Below the pieces are notes generated by a model. It saw only the letters and a program-made list of their open reading frames with translations, was not told where the DNA came from and ran no database searches. A stretch of DNA of 64,000 bases from Spinellus fusiger (Eukaryota > Mucoromycota > Mucoromycetes > Mucorales > Phycomycetaceae): the NCBI GenBank assembly GCA_025094145.1, contig JALLLS010000037.1:186001-250000 (forward strand), read 5' to 3'. Shown one piece after another: positions 11,664-22,310 of the stretch. The translations under genes were made by a program, and so were the position numbers. Within the stretch, counting starts at the first letter, position 1. Each line of letters begins with the position of its first letter.

Positions 11664-12937
11664 CACACCCAAAGATTTTTCTGGCTTTTAGGCGGTGATA
11701 TCCCCTTCCTTTTACGTCCATCCCAAATATTGCCCTTATATAGAAATGTGTTTAAAATCAAAGGTTTGCAAGTATCTAAATTATTGTTTCCTTTTGTGGA
11801 TATCTCAATATTAAATTGTATTATCAATGGAATATATTGTTTATTGTCGTGAAGACATTTTCCATATTTGGATGGATCACTTCTTTTGGAATGAGCACTC
11901 ATTTATTACCAAACTAAGAAGGAGACTCTATTGAATATCAAGGGATGTCGATAGTTCAGAGCATTTCGATAGTTAGCCCCTGAATCTATACGATTAGAAA
12001 AGTATAAAAGACGTAGTAATTCCATTTAATAAACAACAGAGTTTAACTACACGTTCTACTGTTCCGTATACCTTTGGCCTAAAAACCCAAAGACGACATT
12101 ATGAATAAAATTGTTTATTGTAATAGTATAGATAATACTATAGTATGACTATAGCTACTGCTGTTCTAGGTGTATTCCTTCATAGCAATAGAATATATAC
12201 CCTAAAAGCTTTGTACTTTATCCTTGGGTGATAGATAACTATGCTCAGGAGTATATCCTAGACACTGTTGATAGTATAGAAGACCATCTGAGACTGACTT
12301 GAAAGGAGTCTTTACTTGCCTAATAACAATACAATGAGTGTTTTGTGGATTACAATGAGCTCAAACCCAGATGAAGACACTGTTTACCTTTTTACTATCA
12401 GAATAGTCTTTGGTGGTGTCTACAATCTCCTTCTATTGTTTCTCTTTGTTAATAATGGCACATTACCTTGCTCAGTTATGCTCATCTTGACGAGTACTTG
12501 GGTGTTAAGTTGTATGTACAGTGTTTATGGATATTGAGTCAATAAATGACTATACAGTTCTCAATGTAAGTGAATTTGGTTCTATTTTATGGACAATGAC
12601 CACTAGAGTTAATTCAGTGTGTTCTATAATAAATATTCTTTAAACAGTGTCATACTGCAAATACTATGGGCTTATAGTTAACACATTATGTTAAACAATA
12701 AATACAGTGACTGAGTTGCAATTTTGGGGTGATTCTTGTTCTATTTTTTGTCTTTACAGCCAATTCTATACTTTATAATTACAAAGTCAGTAGCTATTGC
12801 TAAAACAGGCAGGTAGAATTTGAAATAGCTCATTTAGACAGCGAAAAAGTATTTTAAAACACATTATCCAATCATAAGAATATTACAATTTTATTCTCAG
12901 GATATTTCCTTATATATCCCAAAAATCTCCTGGTGTG
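11664..12937 (+). mobile_element. MITE-T copy 4
   Basis: The element is 1274 bp with flanking TA at 11662-11663 and 12938-12939. It has the same termini as copy 3. The left 949 nt up to 12612 equal copy 3; beyond that the right part diverges (12613 onward) and resembles the copy at 26678 more closely. Confidence 0.85.
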
Positions 12938-13148
12938 TATTGTGTAATATTTTTTACTTGTTATAAAAATATACAGACTTTAGATATACTATTTTCGGAA
13001 ACTATTTGTTCATCTTTTTATGGACTTACAGACAGTATTTTATTCAACGATTTCGAATGGATTTTTTCTTCAAAAAGTGAACAAAGAATCTCATTAAATA
13101 GTTTATTATTAAATAGGATCGGTATTTGAGAATTCTCAGACCCATGTA

Positions 13149-14704
13149 CACCTTTTTCGGAAAGTATTCGCACAACCTCAGAAAAAAATCGCATAGTTTT
13201 TTTTTCACTTTTCGCATACTTTATATTTTACTTTTTGCACAATTTCATAAATTCTTTTTGCACACTTTTCGAAATACAATTTTTTCAACAATGAGCTTAC
13301 AAATCTACTATGAAGATGGACAGGGAAATACTATCGATGAATCGGGCAATGAGCCCATATTGATGGATGTAGATAAAGAATATTTTCCTCTTCAAAACAT
13401 CGAAGACTACAGTACTTACTTGGACTTAAAACCACCCGAGAAGCCTCAGCCAAAACCCAAGGCCACCAAAAAGGATACAACTTCTACTCCAGCACCTGTG
13501 TCTTACTACAAGAAACATGGTGATGATGTTAAAGGTCACCTTTTTCATCTGGTTTATGAACTAGATATGACTGCAGGTAAAGCAGCTAAGCAGTTGGGTA
13601 TTGCTCGTAGAACCGCATACGACTGGATTGAAAGAGATCAGGAACAAATCATGCAAAATATGAACAAAGATCTCGAAGTTGAGCCAGTAGAGACCCCAAA
13701 AATGGGCCGACCAGCATTATTAAATGAAGACCATAAGAAAGATCTTTCTGAAAAGTTTTTGGATCACCTTTCTGCAACGTTAGATCAAGCAATGGATAGT
13801 TTTACTGAACAGTTCAAAGACTTGAAAGTTGCCAAGACAACGGTTTATAGCTTTATGACAGAAAAGTGTGCCTTGTCATTTAAGAAAGCACAACTTTATT
13901 CAAAGGAAAGAAACTCGCCTAAGAGTATTGAGAAAAAGTTTGACTGGGTTATCAGATGGAACCAAACAGACATGGATTACAATAGTAACTGTTTGTTTAT
14001 TGATGAGTCCGCTTTTCATATAAATCTGAAAAGAACCATGGCTTGGTCAAAGAAAGGAACCAGAGCAGAGGTTGTTCAGCTCATAACAAGAGCAAAAACA
14101 ACAACAATTTTGGGAGCTATATCTTCTCGTGGCATTATTAATGTTAAAGTAATAGTGCCTTATACTTCTTCACCAAGAAAAAGAAAAGCAAACGGAGCAA
14201 CCAAAATGCAGAAAACTACTGTAACAGTTACTGGTCATTACTTTAACTTTGTTGCAAGCACTTTGGATATTTTGGATCTTTACAATGAATATAAAGGACA
14301 TTATATAATAATGGATAATGCACCTATCCACAAAGCTGAAAGTATTAGCAGACTTATTGAAAGTCGTGGCTATGGATGCATATACCTTCGACCCTACTCT
14401 CCTGAGCTTAATCCCATCGAGCAATTTTGGTCTGTTGTGAAGAGTAAGCTTAAAAGAGAAAAGCTCTTAGAAGATGAGACGTTAAACATGAGGATCACTG
14501 AAGCATGTAGCAATGTTTTTATCAGTGATCTTAAGGGATTTTTTCGTTACTCTTCTTCAAAATTTAAGACATGTTTAAGTAGACATACCCTTTAATAAAT
14601 TTCGCACACTTTGTGCAAAATGAATTTATGAAATTGTGCAAAAAGTAAAATATAAAGTGTGCGATTTTTTTCTGAGGTTGTGCGAATACTTTCCGAAAAA
14701 GGTG
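13149..14704 (+). mobile_element. Intact Tc1-like DNA transposon (DD34E)
   Basis: The element is 1556 bp with TA target duplications at 13147-13148 and 14705-14706. The terminal inverted repeats begin CACCTTTTTCGGAAAGTATT; the first 44 nt match perfectly. The similarity continues for a further ~45 nt after an extra ~23 nt present only in the left arm. One intact transposase ORF fills the centre. Perfect termini and an open frame suggest recent, possibly ongoing, activity. Confidence 0.9.
13291..14595 (+). CDS. Tc1/mariner-type DDE transposase
   Basis: The protein has 434 aa, taking the ATG at 13291 (MSLQIYYEDG). The open frame extends upstream to 13126, but that part is translated terminal repeat and flank. 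A helix-turn-helix region is followed by the linker GRPALLNEDH. The DDE catalytic triad is in place: D238 in FIDES, D342 in MDNAPIH and E377 in NPIEQFW, i.e. 34 residues between the last two (DD34E). It cuts and re-inserts the element at TA dinucleotides. It is similar along its length to the broken transposase at 20165-21484. No frameshift or stop is seen. Confidence 0.92.
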   Translation: MSLQIYYEDGQGNTIDESGNEPILMDVDKEYFPLQNIEDYSTYLDLKPPEKPQPKPKATKKDTTSTPAPVSYYKKHGDDVKGHLFHLVYELDMTAGKAAKQLGIARRTAYDWIERDQEQIMQNMNKDLEVEPVETPKMGRPALLNEDHKKDLSEKFLDHLSATLDQAMDSFTEQFKDLKVAKTTVYSFMTEKCALSFKKAQLYSKERNSPKSIEKKFDWVIRWNQTDMDYNSNCLFIDESAFHINLKRTMAWSKKGTRAEVVQLITRAKTTTILGAISSRGIINVKVIVPYTSSPRKRKANGATKMQKTTVTVTGHYFNFVASTLDILDLYNEYKGHYIIMDNAPIHKAESISRLIESRGYGCIYLRPYSPELNPIEQFWSVVKSKLKREKLLEDETLNMRITEACSNVFISDLKGFFRYSSSKFKTCLSRHTL

Positions 14705-14706
14705 TA

Positions 14707-15230
14707 TAACACTCTTTTCGTCTCCATTTGTCTGCATTTATTTTCTCTCCTATTTATTCTTGGTGAAATAAATGCACATAAATCACCAAGAATAAACATA
14801 AACTATTGGCTGTTCATTCAACCTGATGTTTAAGCAACAACAAAAAATAACTAGCAAAATTTTCCATTAGACTGGATAAGATAAATATGGAAGGGTATTA
14901 GGTCTTCATCCTTTATCTCCCACTAAACATATTGTTTATAATGTATTATAGAAAGATGAGAACAGAGGTATTAATTATAGAAGGAAATTAAGAATATTTA
15001 TTATTATTATTATGAATGATTAAAAAGACAATAGTAAAAACGACAAAGATAAGAAGTGTACAAATCACACGTTGTGTGCCAAAAAGATGGAAGATTAGAA
15101 ATACTTGAATTTTTTAATATGGTTCGTATGGTATGTTATATTTTTTTTTATATAAAGGAACCTGAGCTCAATTTTATTATGAAAATCTATGCGAAGTAGC
15201 TGTAGAGAGTCACTAGTTTTTTTTTTCTAA
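14707..15230. other. Intergenic, AT-rich
   Basis: Nothing recognisable is seen apart from short ATT runs near 15000. The sequence right after the transposon (14750-14800) contains a short imperfect inverted repeat around TTCTTGGTGAAATAAATG. Confidence 0.45.
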
Positions 15231-15960
15231 ATTATTGGATTTTGAGATTTTGAATTTTTTTCTGTTTTATGATGTTAGGGCTTGGGGGGAGAGCGGAGCC
15301 TTTGCTGAAGGAAGATCAATGTCCATTTCAGCTGTGAATTGCTGTAAGAGTCTATTGGCGGAGGAAAGAACAAGAGAAGAGGTGAAGGGTTGGTTCTGGA
15401 AAACATTGAGCCAATGATGGCGCCAGATAGAGAGCAAGAAACTGCTGAAGATGGTGACGGAGGGAGAGCGAGAGCAGGAACTTGGCAGGGAAAGTGAGAA
15501 GAAGGCCTCTCGAAGGCTGGGCAGTTTCAGGGTAGTGTTGAAATGCGTGAGCCAGCACGAAGACCAGACCGAGAACTTGATGGGGCATAGAAAGAGGAAA
15601 TGTTCCAATGTATCCTCTTCAATATTGCATATAGGGCATATCGGTGTAGGGAAAAGAAAAGGCATAATGGTATGGAGAAGAGAGCGGAATGGGAGCTTCT
15701 TGTGGACGATACGGAACCATAGGGTGCGGACTTGGTGATGAATTGGGAAGGCCCAGAAGGAACGCCACTGCTTGGTGTTTAGTGGGGGTCATAGGTGGGA
15801 AGAGGGTGGGTTTTGGTGGAGCATAGGCGGCGGAAGGAGCGAGAAGACAGACGAGACCATGAGAGAGGGGCGACGAGACTTGACAGGAAAGGAAGTGGAT
15901 ATACGCTGTCACCCGAGACGGGGGGAAGATCTGGATGAAGGTGGTATATTTGCTCGGGAG
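15231..15960 (-). pseudogene. LINE 3' fragment (reverse transcriptase C-terminal zinc-binding region)
   Basis: On the minus strand the frame through 15740-15267 reads a segment with TLWFRIVHKKLPFR followed by CPICNIEEDTLEHFLFLCP and a W. This is the zf-RVT pattern that follows the reverse transcriptase of many LINEs (Cys-x2-Cys...His-x4-Cys). Upstream frames are broken, so this is a 5'-truncated, decayed insertion. It is visibly richer in G+C than its AT-rich surroundings. Confidence 0.6.
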
Positions 15961-16064
15961 GGAAAGTGGTGCGAAGAAGGAAAGGGTGTAGGAAACGAGA
16001 GTGTGTGTCGAGTTGCCGGAGTATGGTATGTTATAATATTTTATTTTTAAGAATTAAAAGTTAT

Positions 16065-17102
16065 TTAAAAATCAGCTACTTTAACAACTTGTTTTCCAAA
16101 GTTTTTGCCCTGGAATAAGTCCAATAATGCTTGGGGTGTGTTCTCAATACCCTCAGCAACGGTTTCTTTGTACTGCACTTTGCCATCCTTCAACCATGCA
16201 GTCATTGCAGTTCTGAACTCCTTGATCTGGTGGTCGAAATCAAGAACGATCATACCTTGAACCACTAATCTTCTATTAAGGATGTTTATCATATTTTTTG
16301 GCTGGTAAGAGTCAAGACTGTTGTACTGAGAGATCATGCCACAGACTATAATACGACCAAAGTTGTTGGCTTGTTCAAGCACAATATCGAGCATCTCACC
16401 ACCCACATTATCAAAGTAGATGTCAATGCCTTTGGGGCACAACCCCTTGAGCTTGGAGCTGATATCACCTGTCTTGTAGTTGAAGACACCATCAAATCCA
16501 ATGTCCTTGAGGTACTGTACTTTGTCTTCTGAACCAGCTGATCCAACGACATGAAGACCGAGAACCTTTCCAATTTGACCCACCAACTGACCCACAGCAC
16601 CAGAAGCAGCAGATACATAGAGAGTCTCACCAGCTTTGGGTTTACCAATGTTGAGCAAGCCAGTGTAGGCTGTCATTCCAGGCATGCCCAGGACACCAAC
16701 CGAATAAGAGAGGGGAAACTTTGATTCGTGGAACTCATTGCGCACTTCAAAGTAACTGGCAAAGGCAGCAGGGACGTGTGTGTATTCAGATAAGTGGGTT
16801 ATACCATAGACTAAATCATCAACCTTGAATTTGTCGTTGTTGGACTTGAGAACAACACTAATGGCATGGCCGTTCATAGGACCATTTAAATCAAAGGCAG
16901 GTATGTATGATTTAATGCTTGCATCACGCATACAAAGACGCATGTAGGGATCAACAGAAAGATAAAGTGTCTTGATGAGAAATTCACCTTCAGCGAGTTC
17001 TTTGTCGAGATTAATCTCATCTTTTACAATATGTAAATGCTTTCCAATGACAGGAAGGCCAGTAGGAATCTTAGAAAAGATCACTTCAGTGTTTGAGACC
17101 AT
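16065..17102 (-). CDS. NADP-dependent MDR oxidoreductase (PTGR1/alkenal reductase type), diverged paralogue
   Basis: The protein has 345 aa starting at the ATG at 17102; the in-frame ATG at 17147 would add 15 residues that are not conserved in the other copies. It has the same motifs as the tandem copies: DPYMR, AASGAVG and YFDNVGGE. The middle of the protein (about residues 105-260) is almost identical to the tandem copies. The N-terminal third and the segment around 265-300 differ substantially, a mosaic that suggests partial gene conversion. The TATA element upstream is conserved. It lies in inverted orientation 5.2 kb from the end of copy 2. Confidence 0.88.
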   Translation of the reverse strand: MVSNTEVIFSKIPTGLPVIGKHLHIVKDEINLDKELAEGEFLIKTLYLSVDPYMRLCMRDASIKSYIPAFDLNGPMNGHAISVVLKSNNDKFKVDDLVYGITHLSEYTHVPAAFASYFEVRNEFHESKFPLSYSVGVLGMPGMTAYTGLLNIGKPKAGETLYVSAASGAVGQLVGQIGKVLGLHVVGSAGSEDKVQYLKDIGFDGVFNYKTGDISSKLKGLCPKGIDIYFDNVGGEMLDIVLEQANNFGRIIVCGMISQYNSLDSYQPKNMINILNRRLVVQGMIVLDFDHQIKEFRTAMTAWLKDGKVQYKETVAEGIENTPQALLDLFQGKNFGKQVVKVADF

Positions 17103-17155
17103 GTTAAGAGAAGAAATGGTGTGATAATAATGATAGATCTCCAACATAACTGTGT

Positions 17156-17163
17156 CTTTTATA
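17156..17163 (-). promoter_or_regulatory. TATA box of the diverged oxidoreductase
   Basis: On the minus strand TATAAAAG lies 53 nt upstream of the ATG at 17102, in the context ACTATAAAAGACACAG shared with the two tandem copies. Confidence 0.55.
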
Positions 17164-17164
17164 G

Positions 17165-17704
17165 TTGATAGTTGGTCCTCGTGTCTTATTTAAATGGCTG
17201 ATGATTTGGTTCTTATTGATAGTAATACAAACGTAGTCATTATTTAATTTTTCATTGACATTGTAGTGTACACATTTTTTGTCAGTAATTTCTAATTTCG
17301 ATGCTTCACAAGTAAACAAGGTTAGAGTTTGTGCGAGAAAGCTTCATTCTAATTTGTAGATTTTACTGTAACGTATTGATTAAACTAAGTCTCAAAATTT
17401 CTAGATAAACTATTCAACTGTTGTTTACCTATTCATACCCCTAATAAATCCGAGTATACTTATAATATAAAACAATATCTTGCTCATTGATATTTCTTAA
17501 AATAGTTGGCTAAGATGGCTTTTTATTTTATATGAGTAAAATGGGACTTTTCTATACTGGGTTTTCCAAACAATTTGTATATCTGATTTTCTTTATGTCT
17601 TGAAATTATTAATTTAAGTATTAAACTTTTAGGTTTGTGTATGACATGAAATATATGGGTTGCTGAAGCAAAGGACATAGAAGTGGTAACGTTCTCAGTA
17701 CTTG
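17165..17704. other. Intergenic, AT-rich
   Basis: This lies between the oxidoreductase promoter and the end of the DIRS relic. No gene was recognised. Confidence 0.5.
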
Positions 17705-20022
17705 AAAACATTAATTATTGTATTTTGCTCTTGCCATGGACAATCCTGTTTAGTTTGTAGTAGTATTTCTCAAATGTTTTTGCTTTTAGGCTTCAGTTTG
17801 CATGTTGTTTTACTTGTTCAATGGAATTACCCAACATCACTGCCTTTGTACTTGCTGCTGATCTCACTGAGTGTGGAGTATATTCCTCTAGAATACCTGC
17901 TGCTTTCATATTCCCCTTCACCTATGCTGCTACTGTGGCCAATTTAATTTCACGAAGTTGTTTTCCTGTATTGTTCAGATAGGTCAAGAATAATGTATGC
18001 TCTGCTTGTAGATGGTCTCGTTTGTTCTCTGTTTTTTCAGAAAGATACTCAAGGTTTTTTACCACACAAATTTCTTGCATATCTGCTTCTTGTATTACTC
18101 CCAATCTTATCGTTTTTTGTTGGCTTCTTTGGATTTTCTTGTATGTATGATCACCCCTTCCAACCTTTGGTCTTGATTGTAAATCAGTATGACATCTCTG
18201 TGCTGAAGCCTGCCTATGCCTCCCCTCGGCCTCCACATTGTGTATATGCACAACAATAATATAGTCTTCTGTTGTAGTTTGTATGTCGACAGCTTTTCTG
18301 TTAGAGATAATGTTCTCCTAATATGCATTATCATATCGTCCAAGTCCCATGTCACCAGTTGTGTTCTTGTAGGATTTCTTACGCTTATTTGTTTCTTTGC
18401 TTGGGAAAAATCCCTTATATCAAAGTCATCTGCCAGGTTACATCTCTCTGGATGTATAATGCGAAATACTGATATAATAGCCGAACAATATCCATTCAAG
18501 GTGTTGTGTGTCTTGTTTGGATGGGCCATCAAAAATTCTAGGACTTAGTTAATGTTGTACTCCTCTAGATCCTTATTATTTGTTCTGCATCATGACACGT
18601 ATTTCATCCAGTTATTGTCATAAGCCTTTTCTGTATTTGTTCTTCTGGCTTTTGCCAAGTGTGTCAATAAATTCTTGCTTAAACCATTGGCTTTCCTTTT
18701 GTTGTTGATGATCTCCATGCGGTAAGAGTCCACTTGTTGCTCATTTTCCAGTGTAAAGTATGTGATATATGTCTCACCTTCATAAGCATAGGGTACCAAA
18801 ACTGTCCCTTCCATAATAGTGTCACCAAGGTTGCTTCTCTCGTCCCATCTTTCATCTTCAATATTTTGGGAATCAGTTTCCATTGCGGAAATATGTAAAG
18901 ATTGTCCTTTTGCCATGACTGTTGGAATGCATCTGTCTTTTCTGAAAACGGGTCCTCTTGGTAACTACAGTATCTTGGACACTGGTAATTGTTCCATGAT
19001 ACTAATGCATCCATCTAAATCCTTGTTCTCCAAGACCTCTTGATCATTTTCATGAATGGCTTGGGAATCGTTACTTTATATAATGGTTTCCTCACCCTGC
19101 TCAAAGCATCTATTTGTATGTTATGGATACCAGGAATAATTTGGTATTGTACTTGAAACTTGTAGTCGGTGCAAAGGTCTTGGATCTTCACTGCTAATTC
19201 TTGTACTATCAGAGAAGCAGTACCTCCTGTCTTCGTTACGTATTTGATCGCTGTCATATTGTCTGAAAACACTCTCAAGGACATATTCCTTAAGAATCTG
19301 GCATGCATCTTGAGTAAAAAGTATATTGCTTGTAATTATCTCAAATTTATGGAGTTCATTTTGTCCTTTCCCCCCAAAAAAATCCTGATGTGCTTATCAT
19401 CTTGGAGTGGACTCCCAATCCTGAATCCGAGGCATCCACATAAATTGTTGCTGTTTGTTCTGGGAAAGGAATCTTGTGTATAAGTAGATCATTTTTCTCT
19501 GCCAGATACTTCTTCCACCACTGGATTTCCTGCAATGCTGGTGATGATAAGGGGCATTGTACTTCCCAAGAGTGTCTCTGGATATATAGGCTCCATGCTT
19601 GGTCCTTATGCAGGTATCTTATATGTATAAGTGCTTCCCCCAATAAACTCGATATCCATCTGTATGTTCCTACTGCTGGTTTTTTTTTTGCTTGTTTCAG
19701 TCGCTGTAAAAGCTTTGCCATCTTGGCCTGTAGTAGGTAGATCTTCATTTTTTTGTATCAAATGTGAATCACAGATACTCCTGGCTCTTTTCTGGAGTAG
19801 GTCATACTTTTGGCCTTGTTTATGATGAAACCTAGCAACTCCAAGTGCTTGATAATGTACACTACTATTTCCACCATTTTCTTCTTAGATTTTTCCAGAA
19901 TGCAGACGTCGTCCAAATAATACACTAGTCTTATCCCTTTTTTTCTCAATGGCTCCACTGCATGTCTCATGAGTTTGGAGAATATTCTTGGCGCTACACT
20001 CAGACCAAATGCTAATGATTTG
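17705..20022 (-). mobile_element. Decayed DIRS-type tyrosine-recombinase retrotransposon
   Basis: Read on the minus strand, the order is reverse transcriptase (20022-19758), RNase H (19748-19015) and tyrosine recombinase (18532-17705). RT shows FGLSVAPRIFSKLMR and the YLDD catalytic box. RNase H shows IYVDASDSGLGV, VFSDNMTAIKYV and PGIHNIQIDALSR. The recombinase shows an arginine motif TMWRPRGGIGRL, HSVRSAAS (H-x-x-R box) and FEKYYY (catalytic tyrosine). RT-RH-YR order is diagnostic of DIRS elements, which integrate by recombinase rather than integrase. Several frameshifts and stops (for example TGA at 19758-19760, a shift near 19350 in a G run, and a shift near 18130) show it is dead. The N-terminal RT half is missing: a Tc1 element sits at the break. 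Confidence 0.85.
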
Positions 20023-20024
20023 TA

Positions 20025-21621
20025 CACTATTTTCACTTATTATTGTCGCACTTTTAGAGAAAAATATGTCGCATTAATAAATTAAAACTTGACATAGTAA
20101 TAGATTTAAAACTGGCGTATTCTAAGTACTTAAGGCTTTTTTACATTTTAATTTTCTTAAAAAAATGAATAACATTGTGCACGAAGACGGCCAAGGAAAT
20201 ATCTATAATGATGAGGGAATAGCCTTTACACTAGTGGAGATGGAGGTAGACGGGGAGACGTACCCCATTGAGACGGTTACAAATTTCGGGATGTACCTTG
20301 ACCTCAAACCACCTGAGAAGCCAGAAAGAAGAACTTTACAACAATCCGTAGACAGAGATGTCAATACGGAAGAGGATAACAGAGCTCCTGGCATCCACAG
20401 GCATTACAAAGATTCTGAGAAAGAGCAGTTATTTGTGTTGATTTATGAAAGGGGTATGAGCGTCAGAGCTACTGCACTGAAACTTCAAATCCACCCACGC
20501 ACTGCTCAGCAATGGTACTCAAACGATCAGCAGAATCCTCGGACATTCATTGCTAGAAAAGAAGGTAGTGGAAGGCCAGTTGGTAAACCAGCACTACTGG
20601 ACGAAAGCCATAAAAGATTCTTAGTCGATTTATTGGACGATCAGCCCTCTTTAGTCTTGGATCAAATGATGGAGAGTTTGAGAACGTCTTTTATTGATTT
20701 AGAGATATCGAAAACAGCTCTCTACAATTTTGTCACCAAAAATTGTAAGATCAGTCTGAAAAGAGCCCATTTTCATTCAGTTGATCGTAATAGTCCTGAA
20801 AAGATCAAGAATCAAAAGGAGTGGGTACAGAAATGGATGGAGACAGACATGGACTACATGAGCAACTGTGTCTTTATAGATGAGGCGGCATTCCACATCA
20901 ACATGAAGCGTACTTTTGCTTGGTCAAAAGTAGGTACTTGTGCAGTAGTAAAAGTACCAAGAACGAGGGCCAAAACAACAATTATTATGGGAGCAACATC
21001 TGCTCAAGGCCTTGTCAACATAAAAGTAAGACGGCCTCGAATGTTGCCTGTTTCAAAGAAGAGAAGAACTACTGGATCTGGTGGGCCTTCTCAAAAACAA
21101 AGCAAAGGCACTGTTACTGGCCACTATATCAATTTCTTGAACGATACAATGGATGTCATGGACAATTTTCCAGATGTTTTCAAGGATAATTACTTGATTA
21201 TGGACAACGCCCCCATCCACATGAATGAAGACATTAAAAGCTTCATTGAAGGCCGTGGGTACAAGTGTGTTTATCTTTCCCCTTAGTCACCAGAGTTGAA
21301 TCCCATTGAGCAATTCTGGTCTGTTTGCAAAAGCAGGTTAAAAAGAGAAAGACTCTTGGAAGAAGAAACTCTGTCATCTAGAATCGCCGATGCATCTAAC
21401 CAAGTTCTTCTCGGTGACCTCAGAGGGTTTTGCAAATACTCTGTCGATAGATTTGAGGATTGCTTACAAGAGAAGCCTCTTTAAAAATAAAGCATTGATG
21501 TCACATTTGTCGCATCCAACTTATACGCCATCTTTTAATTTATTAATGCGACAAGTTTTTTTCAACTTGTGTGCTAAGTTTTTTTTTCCCAAAAGTGCGA
21601 CAATAATAAGTGAAAATAGTG
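20025..21621 (+). mobile_element. Tc1-like DNA transposon, almost intact
   Basis: The element is 1597 bp. The left terminus starts CACTATTTTCACTTATTATT after TA at 20023-20024; the right terminus is its reverse complement ending at 21621. The left TA lies inside the DIRS reverse transcriptase frame, so the element inserted into the retrotransposon. The right flank is TG instead of TA and runs straight into another relic, so the original right flank has been lost or mutated. The transposase is open except for one stop. Confidence 0.85.
20165..21484 (+). pseudogene. DDE transposase with a single in-frame TAG
   Basis: The protein would be 439 aa. It opens MNNIVHEDGQGN, has the linker GRPVGKPALLDESH, and carries catalytic D in FIDEAAFH and D347 in MDNAPIH. 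Codon 374 (21284-21286) is TAG where the homologue at 13291 has a tyrosine codon. The frame then continues with SPELNPIEQFW (E382, DD34E) to the natural end at 21484. Because the stop lies between the second D and the E, the truncated product would lack a full active site. No other damage is visible. Confidence 0.85.
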
Positions 21622-21623
21622 TG

Positions 21624-22310
21624 CACTATTTTCAGAAAATATTAGCGTGTTTTTTTTTGGGGAAAAATTGTCACACCAACAAAAAATCTTTGGCTCATGA
21701 TTGTGAAAAAGATTATCGCATAAAGAAGTTATAAATTGGCGTCGTATAAAGATTAAGGCTGTTATATATATATTTGAGCAACTGTGTGTTCATTGATGAA
21801 GCAGTTTTCCATACCAATATGAAGCGATTATTTGCTTGGTCAAAGGTTGGAACTCGGGCTGTAGTAAAAGTTCCAAAGACTAAAGCAAAAACTACAGCGA
21901 TCTTGAGCGTGGTATCCTCTCATGACCTTGTCGACATAAAGGTCAGACAAACATAGGCAATGACTCTATTCACGCCAATTGTAATATCGAATAGTTCATT
22001 GAAAGTAGTAGTTATAGGTGCGTATATCTCCATCCATATTTACCAGAGTTGAATCCAATTGAACAGTTATGGTATGTTTGTAAAAGTTGAAAAGAGAACC
22101 ACTTTTGGAGGAGGAAAATTGTCTTCAAGGGTTGCACATGTATCCAAATAAGTCTTAATCAGTAGATTCAAAGGCTTCTATAGATATTCTGAAAACAAGT
22201 TTGATGGTTGCTTGAATGAAAAGCCTATTTAATAATAAAATCGTATTGTCGCATTTGGCGTATTCAAATTATGTCATTTATAACTTCTTTATTAAGAAAA
22301 AAAAAGTCTT
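21624..22310 (+). pseudogene. Tc1-like transposon relic
   Basis: It abuts the previous element and starts with a similar terminus (CACTATTTTCAGAAAATATT). Fragments of the same transposase family are readable: SNCVFIDEAVFH...FAWSKVGTRAVV at 21774-21956. After a large internal deletion, PELNPIEQLW-like and C-terminal sequence is recognisable around 22040-22230. It is heavily rearranged, and the right end was not defined. Confidence 0.65.

Larger units (their letters stand above)
7218..12530 (+). repeat. Tandem duplication, unit 2 (5.3 kb)
   Basis: This is a near-perfect direct copy of 1903-7217, including an identical 345-aa oxidoreductase. After 12530 the first 82 nt of the unit occur a third time (12531-12612) before the sequence diverges into a different MITE-T right end. 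The near-identity of non-coding DNA points to a recent duplication, or, as an alternative, a collapsed/over-expanded assembly. Confidence 0.9.
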
